This document shows, one piece after another, positions 1-8,090 of a DNA stretch of 14,691 nt. Under the pieces are notes generated by a model. The model did not search any database, was not told the origin of the DNA, and saw only the letters and a program-made list of their open reading frames with translations. Numbering within the stretch: position 1 is the first letter of the stretch; each line of letters starts with the position of its first letter. This DNA comes from JBMTVN01 sp046047235 (GTDB lineage Bacteria; Verrucomicrobiota; Verrucomicrobiia; Limisphaerales; JAHDYP01), in the NCBI GenBank assembly GCA_046047235.1, contig JBJOII010000109.1:1-14691 (forward strand), given 5' to 3'. The position numbers were made by a program, and so were the translations under genes.

Positions 1-559
1 CGATCGGCGACCGGTTCGTGATGCGGCGGGGTTGAGGGATTTTCTGATTCAGTATCGTGATCGGGTGTTATTGCCGGTGGAGTTACCTGCGGTGAGGACG
101 GCTTTTTTTCATACGTGCCGTTATGAGGTGCGGGAGTTGATTGCGGTGGACGAGGCCATGGGGATGTGTGCTGAGCTGGAGCCCTTTGCGTTTGCCAGTC
201 AGGCGGTGGGGAGGGCGTTCCTGCGGCGTTTGCGTCCGTTGCGGGATCTCCGGTTGTTGCGCCGGTATGAATCGGCGGTATTGCGGGGGCAGGCTTATGG
301 TTGGCACACGCTGGTATATGGGGTTGTGCTGGCGATTTACTCCCTGCCCTTGCGTCAGGGTCTGGCAGGGTATGTGAACCAGACAGTGGAGGGTTTTCTG
401 CAGACCGGGGCGGCGCGGTTGGGGCTGAGAGAGCGGGAGGTTCAACCCATTCGTGAGGCCTTGCTGGATTGCATGCCGCGCGAGATTCAGAAGGTATGCA
501 TCGGGGGTTTGCGGTGTTTGCCTGAGCCGAGCGAAGATGACGCATCTGGACATCACTGA
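1..559 (+). CDS. ureF: Urease accessory protein UreF (5' end cut by window)
   Basis: The frame is open from the left edge to a TGA stop at 557, giving about 185 residues of the C-terminal part; UreF is usually about 220-240 residues, so only the N-terminal portion should be missing. The UreF pattern is visible: a helix with an LPAVRTAF stretch, a segment with SQAVGRAFLR (the family's conserved E/S..G.af region), then GWHTLVYGVVLAIYSLPL and a region matching the family's aaaRL.plgq..q.il helix (AARLGLREREVQPI). UreF works with UreD and UreG in the cytoplasm to load nickel into urease. The other urease genes would lie to the left, outside the window. The TTG at 32 is internal to the open frame and is not the real start. 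The assignment rests on pattern recall, not a search; an unrelated helical protein is the alternative. Confidence 0.72.
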   Translation, partial: DRRPVRDAAGLRDFLIQYRDRVLLPVELPAVRTAFFHTCRYEVRELIAVDEAMGMCAELEPFAFASQAVGRAFLRRLRPLRDLRLLRRYESAVLRGQAYGWHTLVYGVVLAIYSLPLRQGLAGYVNQTVEGFLQTGAARLGLREREVQPIREALLDCMPREIQKVCIGGLRCLPEPSEDDASGHH

Positions 560-2000
560 CTGGCTGGTGATCGTGCTGTATCTCGGGGGCATTATTGCCT
601 TGGGGATGTGGTTTGGTCGCGGGCAGCACAACACGCGGGACTATTTTTTAGGGAGCCGGAACACATCCTGGTGGGCGATTGGCTTTTCCATTGTGGCAGC
701 GGAGACCAGTGCCTTGACCGTGATTGGTATTCCGGGGCTGGCTTTTGGGGGTGACATAGCCTTTTTGCAGATGATTGTGGGCTATGTGCTGGCGCGGGTG
801 TTATTGGCCGTGGTGCTGGTGCCGCATTATTTCAAGGGGGAGATTTATTCGCCTTACCAGTTATTGGCAGATCGCTTTGGGAGTTCGGCGCGTCGGACGG
901 CTGGAGGGTTCTTTTTATTGAGCGAGACCTTGGGGGCCGGGGTGCGGGTGTATGTGGTGGCGATCCCGATTCAACTGATGCTGGGGATGCCGGTGTTGCC
1001 TGCGGTGATTTTGTTCGTGGTGCTATCATTGGTTTACACCTATGTGGGTGGGGTCAAGGCGGTGATTTGGACGGATGCGGTTCAGTTTGTGCTCTTTTTG
1101 GCGGGGGGGCTTTACACGCTGTTTTACCTGCCGGGGTTGGTTACTGGGGGCTGGGATGGTATGTGGGCTCAGGCGTTGGAGGCAGGCAAGCTGCACGTGT
1201 TCAATCCGGAGTTTACGTGGGGTCAGCCTTACAACATCTGGATGGGGTTGATTGGCGGGACCGTGATGGTGATGTCATCGCATGGGGCCGAGCAGTTGAT
1301 TGTGCAGCGGGTGCTGACTTGTGGGAGCGTGGGAGACGGGAGGAAGGCACTGATCTTGAGTGCGGTGCTGATCCTGCCGCTGTTTCTGATCTTCCTGCTG
1401 GTGGGTGCGTTTTTATGGGTTTACTACCAGCAGCAGCCGATTGCGATTCCATTGCCTGAGGCTCGGCCGGGGATCAAAGCCAACGACTTCATTTATCCGA
1501 TTTTCATGCTGACTGAGGTGCCGCATGTCCTGCGGGGTTTCCTGATCGTGGCGATTCTGGCGGCGGCGATGTCCTCGGTGAGCTCGGCGCTGACGGCGTT
1601 GGCGTCGGTATCGACGATGGACTTTTTGAAGCCTTTGTTGCCGGGGCGTTCGGAGAGCCAGTATTTGAGGATCAGCCGGCACACCACCTTGTTTTGGGGC
1701 GTGCTGTTGATTGGGGTGGCGTATTTGTGTCGGCAGGTGACGGTGGTATTGGATGCGGCCTTCTCGTTGCGGGGTTTGACGAGCGGGGCGTTGTTGGGGG
1801 GGGTGATTATGGCGGTGTTTTTGCGGCGGGGATCTCCTTGGCCGGTCGTTGTTGGGATGCTGTCGGCCTTGGGGGTGATGTTGTGGGTTCAAACCAGCAC
1901 GACGGTTTTCTGGCCGTGGTATACGCTGATTGGCTGCAGTGTTTGTTTGCTGGTAACGCTGGGGCTGCGTCGGGTCTGGCGGTCGGCGGGAAAGGGGTAG
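537..2000 (+). CDS. Sodium:solute symporter (SSS family)
   Basis: This 487-residue integral membrane protein is expected to couple solute uptake to sodium. The ATG at 537 was chosen because MTHLDITDWLVIVLYLGGII gives a normal SSS N-terminus with TM1 at about 8-26; the open frame runs back to 453 but that part is arginine-rich and lies inside ureF. Hallmarks are WWAIGFSIVAAETSALT (46-61), GYVLARVLL (82-90), GGVKAVIWTD (171-180), EQLIVQRVL (252-260) and the serine/threonine-rich AAAMSSVSSALTALASVST (342-360), which carries the TM8 residues that form the Na2 sodium site in this family. About 13 membrane segments are expected. The start overlaps ureF by 23 bp, suggesting translational coupling. 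The substrate cannot be read from sequence: urea fits the left neighbour, a sugar such as fucose fits the right one. It is shorter than eukaryotic DUR3-type urea symporters. Confidence 0.9.
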   Translation: MTHLDITDWLVIVLYLGGIIALGMWFGRGQHNTRDYFLGSRNTSWWAIGFSIVAAETSALTVIGIPGLAFGGDIAFLQMIVGYVLARVLLAVVLVPHYFKGEIYSPYQLLADRFGSSARRTAGGFFLLSETLGAGVRVYVVAIPIQLMLGMPVLPAVILFVVLSLVYTYVGGVKAVIWTDAVQFVLFLAGGLYTLFYLPGLVTGGWDGMWAQALEAGKLHVFNPEFTWGQPYNIWMGLIGGTVMVMSSHGAEQLIVQRVLTCGSVGDGRKALILSAVLILPLFLIFLLVGAFLWVYYQQQPIAIPLPEARPGIKANDFIYPIFMLTEVPHVLRGFLIVAILAAAMSSVSSALTALASVSTMDFLKPLLPGRSESQYLRISRHTTLFWGVLLIGVAYLCRQVTVVLDAAFSLRGLTSGALLGGVIMAVFLRRGSPWPVVVGMLSALGVMLWVQTSTTVFWPWYTLIGCSVCLLVTLGLRRVWRSAGKG

Positions 2001-2125
2001 GCGGTTGATGGCGGGATGGGAGCGATGGAGGGAGGGCTCATGCAACTCGTCCCTGGGGCTGGGGGTGGGGTTATGCAACAGTCCGCTGGCGAATTTTGTC
2101 CCGGGTTGGTAGAAGGGATGTCGTT

Positions 2126-3556
2126 ATGCCCATGCTGTTAAGACGGATTTTCGGTTTATTTCTCTTGGCCTCCTTGATTGCGGGCAGTGCATGCGGGGGC
2201 GAGTCGGTGGCCGAGCGGGATGCGCGGATGCATTGGTGGAGGGAGGCGCGGTTTGGGATGTTTGTGCACTGGGGTTTGTATTCCGGTTTGGCCGGGACTT
2301 GGGAGGGGCATCCGGTGGGCGAGAGCGGTGGGATGGAATGGATTCAACAGCGGGTCAAGGCCGACACGGATACCTATGCTGAGGCGGCGATCCCTTTGTT
2401 TAGGCCCAAGGCGGGTTTTGCGCGCGAGTGGGCGGAGCTGGCGAAGGAGGCGGGGTGCCGGTATTTGGTTTTCACGAGCAAGCACCATGATGGGTTTGCC
2501 CTGCATGACTCGGCGGTGAGCGACTACGATGCGGGCTCGGTGTTGCAGCGCGATTTGGTGAGGGAGATTGTCGAGGCTACGCGAGAGCAAGGGTTGCGGG
2601 TTGGTTTCTATCATTCCGTGATTGATTGGCACCATGACCAGTATGGGTATGGTTTGTCGGCGCAGCTCCCCCACCCTCTCAAGGGGCAGCCTTATCCGGA
2701 AGGGAGTCGGGACCATGAGCGTTACGTGGATTATCTCCATGCTGAGGTTACGGAGCTGGTCTCGAATTACGGGCCGGTGGATGTGATGTGGTGGGACTAC
2801 AGTTCCCAGGATTTTCAAGGGCAGGAGGCGTGGCGGGCGATGGACTTAATGGAGCTGGTTCGGGGGAGGCAACCGGGGATTATCATGAACAACCGGTTGT
2901 TTCGCAGTCGTGAGGCCGGGTGGGCCAGCATGGGGACGGAGGGTTATCTGCCGCAGTTGGATCCGGTCTATGGGGATTTCATTACACCGGAGCAGCACAT
3001 TCCGTCGACAGGCATGCCGGGGGTGGATTGGGAGACCTGCATGACCATGAACACCACTTGGGGTTACAGTGACCATGATCATGCGTGGAAGAGTGGAGGT
3101 GTGTTGATCCGGAACCTGGTGGACATTGCCAGCAAGGGGGGGAATTACCTTTTAAACATCGGTCCCAAGGGGGACGGGAGCGTGCCGGAGGAGAGCATTC
3201 AGGCGATGAGGGAGGTGGGTGAATGGATGAAGCGGCACGGGGAGGCGATTTACGGGACGACGTCGAGTCCTTTTGCAGATTTGGGCTGGGGTCGTTGCAC
3301 GGTGAAGGTCATGCCCAGGGGGAATGCGCGTTTATACCTGCATGTTTTTGACTGGCCGGAGGATGGTGAATTACAGGTGCCTGCACTGGCGAACACCGTA
3401 TCGCGTGCCATGCTGCTGACCACCGGGGACAAGCTGAGGTTTGAGGCTGGAGTTGACGGCATTCGCGTCAGGGGGTTGCCGGCTGACGCTCCCGACAAGA
3501 CCGTCCCTGTGGTGGTGGTAGATATCGTGGGGCAGCCGCGGTTGGCGGCCAGATAG
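2126..3556 (+). CDS. Secreted GH29 alpha-L-fucosidase
   Basis: This 476-residue exported glycosidase is expected to hydrolyse alpha-L-fucosyl linkages by the retaining mechanism of family GH29. The ATG at 2126 is preceded by GAAGG at 2112-2116 and opens a signal peptide (basic MPMLLRR, hydrophobic core to about residue 20, then GSAC). The cysteine has no proper lipobox, so a lipoprotein is possible but unproven. An in-frame TTG at 2096 lacks this arrangement. Family motifs are RFGMFVHWGLYS (42-53), SKHHDGFALHDS (118-129), PVDVMWWDYSS (217-227), WETCMTMNTTWGY (302-314) and NYLLNIGPKGDGSVPEE (340-356). Asp224 in WWDY sits where GH29 has its nucleophile; the acid/base residue varies in this family and is not assigned. 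The last 100 residues look like the usual beta-sandwich. It follows the symporter after 125 bp and precedes the OmpA-domain gene by 11 bp. Confidence 0.93.
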   Translation: MPMLLRRIFGLFLLASLIAGSACGGESVAERDARMHWWREARFGMFVHWGLYSGLAGTWEGHPVGESGGMEWIQQRVKADTDTYAEAAIPLFRPKAGFAREWAELAKEAGCRYLVFTSKHHDGFALHDSAVSDYDAGSVLQRDLVREIVEATREQGLRVGFYHSVIDWHHDQYGYGLSAQLPHPLKGQPYPEGSRDHERYVDYLHAEVTELVSNYGPVDVMWWDYSSQDFQGQEAWRAMDLMELVRGRQPGIIMNNRLFRSREAGWASMGTEGYLPQLDPVYGDFITPEQHIPSTGMPGVDWETCMTMNTTWGYSDHDHAWKSGGVLIRNLVDIASKGGNYLLNIGPKGDGSVPEESIQAMREVGEWMKRHGEAIYGTTSSPFADLGWGRCTVKVMPRGNARLYLHVFDWPEDGELQVPALANTVSRAMLLTTGDKLRFEAGVDGIRVRGLPADAPDKTVPVVVVDIVGQPRLAAR

Positions 3557-3567
3557 CATTTCGGAGC

Positions 3568-4494
3568 ATGAAGAATCCGTTTCATTCAGCCGGTAAGGCG
3601 GCTTCGAGCGAATCCACCCGGGGTGGAGGTGCGGCGGGGGTGCGGTTGCGCGGCTTCTTGCTGGGGTGTGCGTTGCTGGCCGGGTTGGCGTTTGTTGTCC
3701 TGGAGCTGAGGGAGTGGAGGAATACGGCTGATTGGCAGGAACGCGCTTTGAGGCAGGAGCATGCCCGTGCGACCCGATTGTTGCAGGAGGCGGCAGCTGT
3801 GAGGGAGGCCCGGGATGGCGCACTGGAGCGCTTGGAGCAATCCCTTGAGGAGCGAGCCCGCCTAGGTTCGCAGCTGAAGGAGTTGGAGCAGGAAAGAGAG
3901 AAAGCAACCGAGCAGCAGACGAAGCTGGAAGCAGAGATGCGGGCCGCCTTGGAGTCAAAGGATGTGACCATTTCTGAGCTGGCGGGGAAATTGACGGTTA
4001 ACATCCTGGATAGGGTGCTATTTGCTTCCGGCGAGGCCTCGATTAAGGAGGAGGGGCAGGCGGTGTTGAGTGAGGTGGCGGGATTTCTTGCTGCGATGCC
4101 GGAGCGCCAGATACAGGTGATCGGGCATACGGACAACGTTCCCATCGCTACTGCGAGATTTCCGAGTAACTGGGAGTTATCGGCGGCGCGTGCGCTTGCT
4201 GCGGTGCGATTCTTGTCTGAGGAAGCGGGAGTGGATCCGAAGCGTCTGGGTGCACTGGCCCAGGGCGAATTCCATCCGATAGCGGATAACTCGACCCCGG
4301 AAGGGAGGGCGAAGAACCGGAGGATTGCGATTGTGGTGTTGCCGGAGATCTTGTCGAAGGCTGCACAGGAGCCGGCGGACGAGGTTGCTTCTGCGGCGCC
4401 GGAGCCAGTGGAGGCTCAGTCCCTGAATGGGAATGAGGACAACCCGGAAGGCTCAGATCAGGGCTTCCAACAGCCTGAGGCTGTCTGGCCTTAA
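3568..4494 (+). CDS. Membrane-anchored coiled-coil OmpA-domain protein
   Basis: This 308-residue protein has one N-terminal membrane anchor (about 29-46), a long Glu/Arg/Gln-rich coiled coil (about 55-137), an OmpA/MotB-type peptidoglycan-binding domain (about 140-258) and an acidic proline/alanine-rich tail. Motifs in the OmpA domain are LFASGEASI (151-159), VIGHTDNVPI (184-193), NWELSAARA (201-209) and NRRIAIVV (250-257), including the Asp and Arg expected to contact diaminopimelate. The layout suggests an inner-membrane anchor reaching through the periplasm to the cell wall. It resembles MotB in shape, but no MotA neighbour and no MotB plug motif are seen. The start at 3568 has GGAG at 3563-3566, unusually close to the ATG. 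The 11-bp gap to the fucosidase stop suggests co-transcription although the roles look unrelated. Confidence 0.85.
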   Translation: MKNPFHSAGKAASSESTRGGGAAGVRLRGFLLGCALLAGLAFVVLELREWRNTADWQERALRQEHARATRLLQEAAAVREARDGALERLEQSLEERARLGSQLKELEQEREKATEQQTKLEAEMRAALESKDVTISELAGKLTVNILDRVLFASGEASIKEEGQAVLSEVAGFLAAMPERQIQVIGHTDNVPIATARFPSNWELSAARALAAVRFLSEEAGVDPKRLGALAQGEFHPIADNSTPEGRAKNRRIAIVVLPEILSKAAQEPADEVASAAPEPVEAQSLNGNEDNPEGSDQGFQQPEAVWP

Positions 4495-4549
4495 GCCCTT
4501 GGGGATTTCTTGGCTTTGGCTGCGGGTTGACTCCCCTGCCCTGCTGTAC

Positions 4550-4996
4550 TTAGCGGGTCTGGGCGAAAAGCATGAGGACGCGCGGGCCTTTTTCCGTGAG
4601 GATCTGGTAGCGTTCTTCCTGGGATCCGTGAGGGGCGGCGAGACCGTCGCAGTTCTTGTCGATGTAGGGTTTGCCGTCGACCAGAAGCATGTAGCGGTGG
4701 GTGCGGTTACCTGGAATGTGGTGGATCGTGACGTGCCAGGCATCGACTTTGGCATCACGGGTCAGAGAGACTTTTTGCCAATGGGTGAACGTGCCGGCGA
4801 GCTCGACGCTCTTGGGCTCTTCCGCTTCGCCGTCAGGCAGGCGCCAGCGAAACACCTTGGCAAAGACCTGTCCCTGTTGTCCTCCTCCGGGGCCGGACCG
4901 GGATGCCGGTGCGCCGGACGGACGTTCCCGAAGCATCGGGCCGTCCTTGTGAGGATTCTTCCTAGCCGAAAACAGGTTGCCAAAATATCCCAACAT
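4550..4996 (-). CDS. Small glycogen-binding (AMPK1-CBM/CBM48-like) protein
   Basis: This 148-residue soluble protein has a disordered, basic and Gly/Pro-rich first 45 residues, then one E-set/CBM48-type beta-sandwich. The signature is SVELAGTFTHWQKVSLTR (63-80), a W-x-V strand (AWHVTIHHI, 86-94), then a tyrosine-containing strand and VDGKPYIDKNCDG (106-118). This matches the V.laGsFn.W...w.v.l...YkF.vDG..D pattern of AMPK beta-subunit carbohydrate-binding modules. It carries no catalytic domain, so a role in binding alpha-glucan or in regulation is inferred. The ATG at 4994-4996 (complement) is preceded on its own strand by AGAAG about 8 nt upstream. It converges with the OmpA gene (55-bp gap) and diverges from the cyclophilin gene. 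No terminator hairpin with a T-run was seen in the 55-bp gap. Confidence 0.8.
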   Translation of the reverse strand: MLGYFGNLFSARKNPHKDGPMLRERPSGAPASRSGPGGGQQGQVFAKVFRWRLPDGEAEEPKSVELAGTFTHWQKVSLTRDAKVDAWHVTIHHIPGNRTHRYMLLVDGKPYIDKNCDGLAAPHGSQEERYQILTEKGPRVLMLFAQTR

Positions 4997-5086
4997 AATT
5001 CACTTCTAGTAAGTCTTTTGTGGTGGTTAGCGGTGCGCGAAGGTGCCACAACTCCACGGATACGGCAACCCATTCTGCGATAAAAA
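4997..5086. promoter_or_regulatory. Divergent intergenic spacer (CBM protein / cyclophilin)
   Basis: This 90-bp spacer lies between two divergently read starts, so both promoters must lie here or overlap the coding ends. A TTGTGG box on the - strand followed 16 nt later by TAACCA is the best sigma-70-like candidate for the CBM gene but matches the consensus poorly. Upstream of the cyclophilin start there is only an A-rich run (GATAAAAA) and no Shine-Dalgarno-like purine block. Confidence 0.35.
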
Positions 5087-6283
5087 ATGATCAGTTCTGT
5101 TTCTACTGATGTGAGGCGCGGCGCTACATGCATCTTGCTGATGCTGGGAGTGCTTTTTTCGGTCTCGGGAAAGGCCGCGACTGACGGGCTTTTTGCGGAC
5201 TTTCGTACGTCCATGGGCAGTTTTACTTGTGAGTTATACTACTCCGAAGCGCCGAGGACCGTGGCAAATTTCGTGGCTTTGGCCACGGGTGAGCGGGCGT
5301 GGGTGGATCCAGGGACGGGCGCACCCAACAACAGTCCTTTTTATGATGGATTGACTTTCCACCGGGTGATTGCGGGCTTCATGAACCAGAGTGGCTCGCG
5401 CAATGGTGAAGGGACGGATGGTCCGGGGTTTGCGGTTCTGGATGAGTTTTCGCCGACATTGAGGCACGATGCAGCGGGGGTGTTATCGATGGCGAATAGC
5501 GGGCCGAACTCCAACGGTGCTCAGTTTTTCATTACGGCGGCGGCTACTCCGCATTTGGATGGAGTGCATTCGGTATTTGGCCGGGTGGTGGAGGGTTTGG
5601 ATGTGGTGATGGCGATCAACGGGGTTGAGACCGATGCATCTGACCATCCAGTGGAGCCGGTGGTTGTGGAGCAGGTAGAGATCCGCCGGGTGGGAGCTGA
5701 GGCTGAGGCGTTTGATATTCACACGCAGGAGCTGCCCACGGTCGGGCGTATTGGGGTTTATTTTTCCAAGGCGGAGGGGGCCAATGAGCTCGCGTTCACG
5801 CACGGGGCCAATGCGTCGGTGGCGGTGGCTGAGTCGGCTGACCTGGTCGACTGGAGCGTGAGCCAGATGGGGATTCATCTGGCGGAGGAGACTGCGGAGG
5901 TGATGACGCTTCCTGGCGACGCCCGATCGGGATTTTATGGGGTGACTCAGGTGCAGTATGCGTCTTCGACGCGCGCACCGGCCTCGCTGGCGGGGCGGCG
6001 CATGGTGCTCTTGTTTGATGGCAACCTTGGGACGTTGAGTTTGGACCTTGGGACCGACGGAGGTGGAACTTACGACTTTTCCGGAACTCCGGGGACCGTG
6101 ACCTCCTACACATGGTCGCAGGAGCCTTATCGTGGGCGCCTGTGGCCGATTCAATACAGCGGGCTTTTTGCCATGACCTTGCGCATGGATTTCGCGACTG
6201 AGCTTTCCGGGACGTTTAGCGGAACGGTCTATTCGGGCACGCCATTTAACGTCTCCGGTTCCTTCAGTCTACAAGTGCCGTAG
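5087..6283 (+). CDS. Exported cyclophilin-type peptidyl-prolyl isomerase with extra C-terminal region
   Basis: This 398-residue protein begins with a signal peptide (MISSVSTDVRR, hydrophobic 13-27, likely cleavage after GKA), then a cyclophilin domain at about 34-203 and an extra region of about 190 residues. Cyclophilins catalyse cis-trans isomerisation of X-Pro bonds; this one would act in the periplasm. Active-site residues are visible in FHRVIAGFMNQSG (91-103): R93, F98 and Q101 match human CypA R55, F60 and Q63. GAQFFITAA (144-152) supplies the hydrophobic pocket and H161 matches H126. The tryptophan that binds cyclosporin in CypA is replaced (PHLDGVH), as is common in bacteria. The C-terminal region contains ADLVDWSV (251-258) and FYGV (283-286), like segments seen in many exported verrucomicrobial proteins, then Gly/Thr/Ser-rich beta-strand sequence. 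Its function is unknown. No strong ribosome-binding site precedes the ATG. Confidence 0.9.
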   Translation: MISSVSTDVRRGATCILLMLGVLFSVSGKAATDGLFADFRTSMGSFTCELYYSEAPRTVANFVALATGERAWVDPGTGAPNNSPFYDGLTFHRVIAGFMNQSGSRNGEGTDGPGFAVLDEFSPTLRHDAAGVLSMANSGPNSNGAQFFITAAATPHLDGVHSVFGRVVEGLDVVMAINGVETDASDHPVEPVVVEQVEIRRVGAEAEAFDIHTQELPTVGRIGVYFSKAEGANELAFTHGANASVAVAESADLVDWSVSQMGIHLAEETAEVMTLPGDARSGFYGVTQVQYASSTRAPASLAGRRMVLLFDGNLGTLSLDLGTDGGGTYDFSGTPGTVTSYTWSQEPYRGRLWPIQYSGLFAMTLRMDFATELSGTFSGTVYSGTPFNVSGSFSLQVP

Positions 6284-6452
6284 GGGGGGCTGTGGGGTGC
6301 TTTGGGCAACCACTTGGGGGTTCGCTTCGCCTCGTTACTGGTGATTGGCTGGGGTTCCGTCCTCGATGCGCGGAGCGTTAGGGCTCCGGGGCAAGCCGGA
6401 GGTCTGCCGCGCCTTGGTCGGATGAATTTGGTGGGAGGGTTTAGGAGGAAAG
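6284..6452. other. Convergent intergenic gap with nested inverted repeat
   Basis: This 169-bp gap separates two convergent genes. It holds a nested inverted repeat: outer arms GCGCGG (6368-6373) and CCGCGC (6407-6412), inner arms CTCCGG (6384-6389) and CCGGAG (6396-6401) around a GGCAAG loop. No T-run follows on either strand, so a standard intrinsic terminator is not shown. A REP-like palindromic unit or a non-canonical bidirectional terminator are the options. Confidence 0.4.
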
Positions 6453-8042
6453 TTAGCCCGGGGGGTCTTCGATCGGGAGCTCCGAGAGTTTGACGTCGGG
6501 GTTGCGTTCGAGGAAGAAGTCACAGCTCCACTGTTCGACGAAGAGCAGGACGGTTTTGCCTGAGGGGTCAGTTGCCATGCAGGCTCCGGATGGGAGGGCT
6601 TCTTCATCGACCTCCGGGCTGTCGGGCATGAGCCATCGGGCAATTTTCCAGGGAGTGTGTTCGAGGCGGGAGTCGGCTCCATATTCCGTCTGGAGGCGGT
6701 ATTGCACGACCTCGAACTGGAGAGGGCCCACGGCACCGAGCAACGGGACGCGCTGGAGTGAGCTCTTGACGAGGTAAGACTGGACGACCCCTTCCTGCAG
6801 GAGTTGGTCGAGTCCCTCGCGGAAGCGCTTGAATTGGGACGTGCTGGAGCTGTGCAGCCAGGCGAAGCATTCCGGTGGGAACCGTGGGATTTCGTCAAAG
6901 GCAAGGTCCGGATTCTCCGAAAGTGTGTCGCCAATGCGGAAGTCAGAATGGCCGACGAGTCCTACGACGTCACCCGCGTAGGCTTCGTCGACCGTGATTC
7001 GGTCTCGTCCAAAGAGTTTGTGCGAGCTGGAGAGGCGGACCTTTTTCCCGGTGCGGGTGTGCACCACGGTCATATCGCGTTCAAAACGGCCGCTACAGAT
7101 GCGGATGAAGGCGAGGCGGTCGCGGTGTTTGGGGTCCATGTTGGCCTGGATCTTGAAGATGAAGCCGGAGAAAGCAGAATCACCGGGTGTGATGATCGTC
7201 TCCTTGCTGATGCGAGGGTGGGGTTCTGGCGCGAGTTCGAGGAAGCCATCCAGCAGGAGCTGCACGCCAAAGCTATTGACGGCACTTCCGAAGAACACGG
7301 GCGTGAGTTCGCCCGCGAGAACGGCTTGGGGATCGAACTGGGCGCCGGCTCCTTCCAGCATGGCCAGTTCATCCACTACCTTCCTGTAGACGTCCGGGGT
7401 GAGGGCGGAGCTCACCTTGGGATCTTCCAGATCGCTGACTGCGACAGGCGCGCGGTATGCCCCGCCCGGGACACGCTCGAAAAAGTGCACGCGGGAGCCG
7501 CGTCGGTCGTAGACACCACGGAAGTCCTTGCCGTCACCAAGGGGCCAATTCACCGGGTAGGCATGGATGCCGAGGACGCTTTCCAATTCGTCCAGCAGAG
7601 ACAGCGGGTCGCGGGCCGGCTGATCCAGCTTGTTCATGAAGGTGAAGATGGGAATGCCACGGCGTCGGCAGACTTCGAAGAGCTTGCGGGTTTGGCTTTC
7701 GATACCTTTACCGGCATCGACAACCATGACGGCGGCGTCTACGGCCGTGAGGACCCGGTAGGTATCTTCGGAGAAGTCTTTATGGCCGGGGGTGTCGAGG
7801 AGGTTGACGCAATAGTCCTTGTAATCGAACTGGAGGACCGTGGAGCTGACCGAGATCCCGCGCTGGCGTTCCAGAGCCATCCAGTCCGAGGTGGTGGCGC
7901 GCTGGTTTTTGCGCGCGGTGACGGATCCGGCCAGTTGCACCGCGCCGCCGTATAGCAGGAACTTCTCAGTAAGGGTGGTCTTGCCGGCGTCAGGGTGGGA
8001 AATGATGGCGAAGGTTCTACGGCGTGCTACTTCACTTTGCAT
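6453..8042 (-). CDS. prfC: Peptide chain release factor 3 (RF3)
   Basis: This 529-residue translational GTPase recycles class-I release factors (RF1/RF2) from the ribosome after termination. The N-terminus reads EVARRRTFAIISHPDAGKTT, nearly identical in pattern to E. coli RF3 (529 residues), with P-loop HPDAGKTT, switch I around QRGISVSST, G3 DTPGHKD, G4 NKLD, and the RF3-typical FMNKLDQPARDPLSLLDELE. The middle of the protein carries RF3 segments such as FGSAVNSFGVQLLLDGFL and VGPLQFEVVQYRL. The ATG at 8040-8042 (complement) was chosen because it gives the family length; an in-frame TTG 15 nt upstream (8057) is possible. It lies 48 bp downstream of the dynamin-like gene on the same strand, so it may be the last gene of a three-gene unit. 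It converges with the cyclophilin gene. Confidence 0.96.
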   Translation of the reverse strand: MQSEVARRRTFAIISHPDAGKTTLTEKFLLYGGAVQLAGSVTARKNQRATTSDWMALERQRGISVSSTVLQFDYKDYCVNLLDTPGHKDFSEDTYRVLTAVDAAVMVVDAGKGIESQTRKLFEVCRRRGIPIFTFMNKLDQPARDPLSLLDELESVLGIHAYPVNWPLGDGKDFRGVYDRRGSRVHFFERVPGGAYRAPVAVSDLEDPKVSSALTPDVYRKVVDELAMLEGAGAQFDPQAVLAGELTPVFFGSAVNSFGVQLLLDGFLELAPEPHPRISKETIITPGDSAFSGFIFKIQANMDPKHRDRLAFIRICSGRFERDMTVVHTRTGKKVRLSSSHKLFGRDRITVDEAYAGDVVGLVGHSDFRIGDTLSENPDLAFDEIPRFPPECFAWLHSSSTSQFKRFREGLDQLLQEGVVQSYLVKSSLQRVPLLGAVGPLQFEVVQYRLQTEYGADSRLEHTPWKIARWLMPDSPEVDEEALPSGACMATDPSGKTVLLFVEQWSCDFFLERNPDVKLSELPIEDPPG

Positions 8043-8090
8043 GATTGAATGGTCCAAGGTCCCGGATGGGGCAGGTGCTTCCCTGCCCTG

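Noticed and set aside
83..634. 183-codon open frame on the - strand across ureF and the symporter start
   Set aside because: Arg/Pro/Gln-rich low-quality sequence typical of the complement of a real gene; no motif or ribosome-binding site.
1413..2078. 221-codon open frame on the - strand within the symporter
   Set aside because: Extremely Arg/Gln/His/Pro-rich, without domains, antisense to a well-supported gene.
2040..2079. Direct repeat ATGCAAC at 2040-2046 and 2073-2079 before the fucosidase
   Set aside because: Seven bases only, 33 bp apart, not palindromic; too short to support an operator.
6804..7955. 383-codon open frame on the + strand
   Set aside because: It lies entirely antisense to prfC, whose protein is unmistakable; the frame shows no recognisable domain and is a shadow of GC-rich codon use.
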